From Nitrospinae bacterium CG11_big_fil_rev_8_21_14_0_20_56_8 (GTDB lineage Bacteria; Nitrospinota; Nitrospinia; Nitrospinales; VA-1), in the NCBI GenBank assembly GCA_002796165.1, contig PCWF01000240.1, positions 8,251 through 15,444 on the forward strand: 7,194 bases of DNA, read 5' to 3'. The notes beneath the pieces were generated by a model, which searched no databases, was not told the DNA's origin, and worked only from the letters and a program-made list of their open reading frames with translations. Each line of letters starts with the position of its first letter. Positions within the stretch are counted from its first letter, which is position 1. This document shows, piece after piece, positions 6,227-7,194 of the stretch. Position numbers and translations under genes: made by a program.

Positions 6227-7194
6227 GTGGCGCGGCTTACAGACCAGGAAAAACAAGAGATCGTCCGCTTCCTTGAGGCGGACAAGCCCTTGCCGGACAA
6301 GTACCGCTTTCTGTTGTTCGACGAGAAGCGGGAAGTGGAACTGGTCTGGAACGGCAAGACCAACGAGGTCTGCAACATCGTCCTGCCGTTTCAGGTCATC
6401 GAGCAGGTGGACGAGCCGCGTTCCGAGAAGGACGCCTCCCGGCAGACGAGCCTGTTTGACATGGACGCCCGCGGACGGCAACTCAAGGGCTGGACGAACA
6501 AGCTCATCTGGGGCGACAACAAACTGGTCCTTTCCAGCCTGAAGAACGGCCCCCTGCGCGAGGAAATCGAGAAGCAGGGCGGCCTCAAACTGATCTACAT
6601 CGACCCGCCGTTCGACGTGGGCGCGGATTTTTCGATGGACATCGAGATCCCCGATTCAACCCCTCCCGGCCTCCCCTTATCAGGGGAGGAGAAGAACTTC
6701 CCCCCTGACAAGGGGGGATCGAGGGGGGTTATCTTCACCAAGAAGCCCAACATCCTGGAAGAGATCGCCTACCGCGACACCTGGGGCAAGGGCGCCGACT
6801 CCTTCATCGCCATGATTTACGAGCGGCTGGTCCTCATGCGGGATTTGCTGGCTGAGGACGGGAGCATTTATGTGCATTGCGACCCGCGCGTAAATGCCTT
6901 TATCCGGGGATGCTGTGATGAAATTTTCGGGCGAGGTCGCTTCCTAAACGAAGTCATTTGGCGTCGAGCTTTTGCGCACAATGATCCAACGCGTTGTGGA
7001 AACATACACGACATCATTTACTACTACTCGAAATCTGAACGCCGAATTTGGAATAAGGTTTTTCAAAAGCCTAGCCCAGAATATATTGAACAGTTTTTTG
7101 ACCAGTATGACTCCACCCGAAAAGAGCGATACAACCGTTTGCCCTTGGACGCGCCACGACATGGTGATGGCGGGAACTTGCTTTATGAGTGGAA
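6227..7194 (+). CDS. Site-specific DNA adenine methyltransferase (beta class, type III Mod-like), 3' truncated by window
   Basis: The frame is open from GTG 6227 to the window end (322 codons). The catalytic motif IV DPPF is at residues 126-129 in LIYIDPPFDVG. It is followed by AYRDTWGKGADSFIAMIYERL and GSIYVHCD, the conserved block of Mod-like N6-adenine methyltransferases. With motif IV first, this is a beta-class enzyme, and the recognition domain and SAM motif FxGxG should lie beyond the edge. The role is sequence-specific DNA methylation, probably with a restriction helicase (Res) gene downstream, which cannot be seen. Oddities: residues about 145-168 are encoded by an inserted palindromic repeat (6658-6730); where relatives read HCDWRV this has HCDPRV; and GC falls from about 59% (6241-6600, hand count) to about 46% (6901-7194). 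The enzyme could still be active, because the insert is in frame. Confidence 0.88.
   Translation, partial: MARLTDQEKQEIVRFLEADKPLPDKYRFLLFDEKREVELVWNGKTNEVCNIVLPFQVIEQVDEPRSEKDASRQTSLFDMDARGRQLKGWTNKLIWGDNKLVLSSLKNGPLREEIEKQGGLKLIYIDPPFDVGADFSMDIEIPDSTPPGLPLSGEEKNFPPDKGGSRGVIFTKKPNILEEIAYRDTWGKGADSFIAMIYERLVLMRDLLAEDGSIYVHCDPRVNAFIRGCCDEIFGRGRFLNEVIWRRAFAHNDPTRCGNIHDIIYYYSKSERRIWNKVFQKPSPEYIEQFFDQYDSTRKERYNRLPLDAPRHGDGGNLLYEW
6658..6730. repeat. 73-bp double-hairpin palindromic repeat inserted in a coding sequence
   Basis: The element begins AACCCCTCCC and ends GAGGGGGGTT, so its ends are imperfect inverted repeats. It contains two hairpins: CCTCCCC/GGGGAGG (6670-6676 with 6683-6689, loop TTATCA) and TCCCCCC/GGGGGGA (6699-6705 with 6712-6718, loop TGACAA). 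The two halves are near-reverse complements of each other around a GAAG-AA-CTTC centre (6691-6700). The form is that of a dispersed REP/MITE-like palindromic element. It is read through in frame as a Pro/Gly-rich peptide between DIEIPD and IFTKKPN. Confidence 0.8.

Noticed and set aside
6658..6730. Rho-independent terminators or a CRISPR-like array
   Set aside because: The hairpins have no U-tract, lie inside an open coding frame, and there are only two inverted half-units without spacers.

Overview
The window (7194 bp) has two very different halves. Positions 1-5513 carry five tightly packed plus-strand genes that look like one operon for making and exporting a bacterial sphingolipid (ceramide-type) lipid. 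Positions 5514-7194 are an accessory-looking stretch: a small minus-strand ribbon-helix-helix (RHH) gene and the start of a beta-class DNA adenine methyltransferase. GC-rich genes, a two-repeat RND/MMPL-type exporter and a ceramide-synthase-like acyltransferase suggest a Gram-negative bacterium. I cannot name the phylum safely; a deltaproteobacterial, Nitrospinota or Nitrospirota-like lineage would fit.

Operon, in order: the C-terminal part of a GNAT-fold N-acyltransferase of the BcerS/YghO family (1-558); an extended short-chain dehydrogenase likely to act as the ceramide/3-oxo-lipid reductase CerR (536-1546); a CDP-alcohol phosphotransferase-family membrane enzyme that could add a phospho-headgroup (1548-2414); an 813-residue RND/MMPL exporter (2398-4839); and a zinc-ribbon SAM-dependent methyltransferase (4836-5513). 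Adjacent genes overlap by 23, 17 and 4 nt or are separated by 1 nt, so translational coupling is likely. The proposed flow is N-acylation of a 3-oxo-sphingoid base, keto reduction, headgroup transfer and export, with a methylation step of unknown target. Serine palmitoyltransferase and its acyl carrier protein are not in the window; they would be expected upstream if the reading is right.

Positions 5514-5699 form a spacer with a possible 28-codon ORF and an inverted repeat, but no convincing terminator. The RHH gene (5700-5990, minus) has a promoter whose spacer and -10 are covered by a perfect palindrome (6022-6037), as expected for autorepression. No toxin partner is visible. From the divergent AT-rich region (6003-6226) the methyltransferase gene starts at GTG 6227 and runs off the right edge.

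Two oddities lie inside the methyltransferase gene: a 73-bp double-hairpin palindromic repeat inserted in frame just after the DPPF motif, and a sharp drop in GC content near 6885, which suggests a mosaic gene with an exchanged recognition-domain segment. A third oddity is in the CDP-alcohol phosphotransferase, whose signature motif has Gly where the fourth, catalytic Asp is expected.
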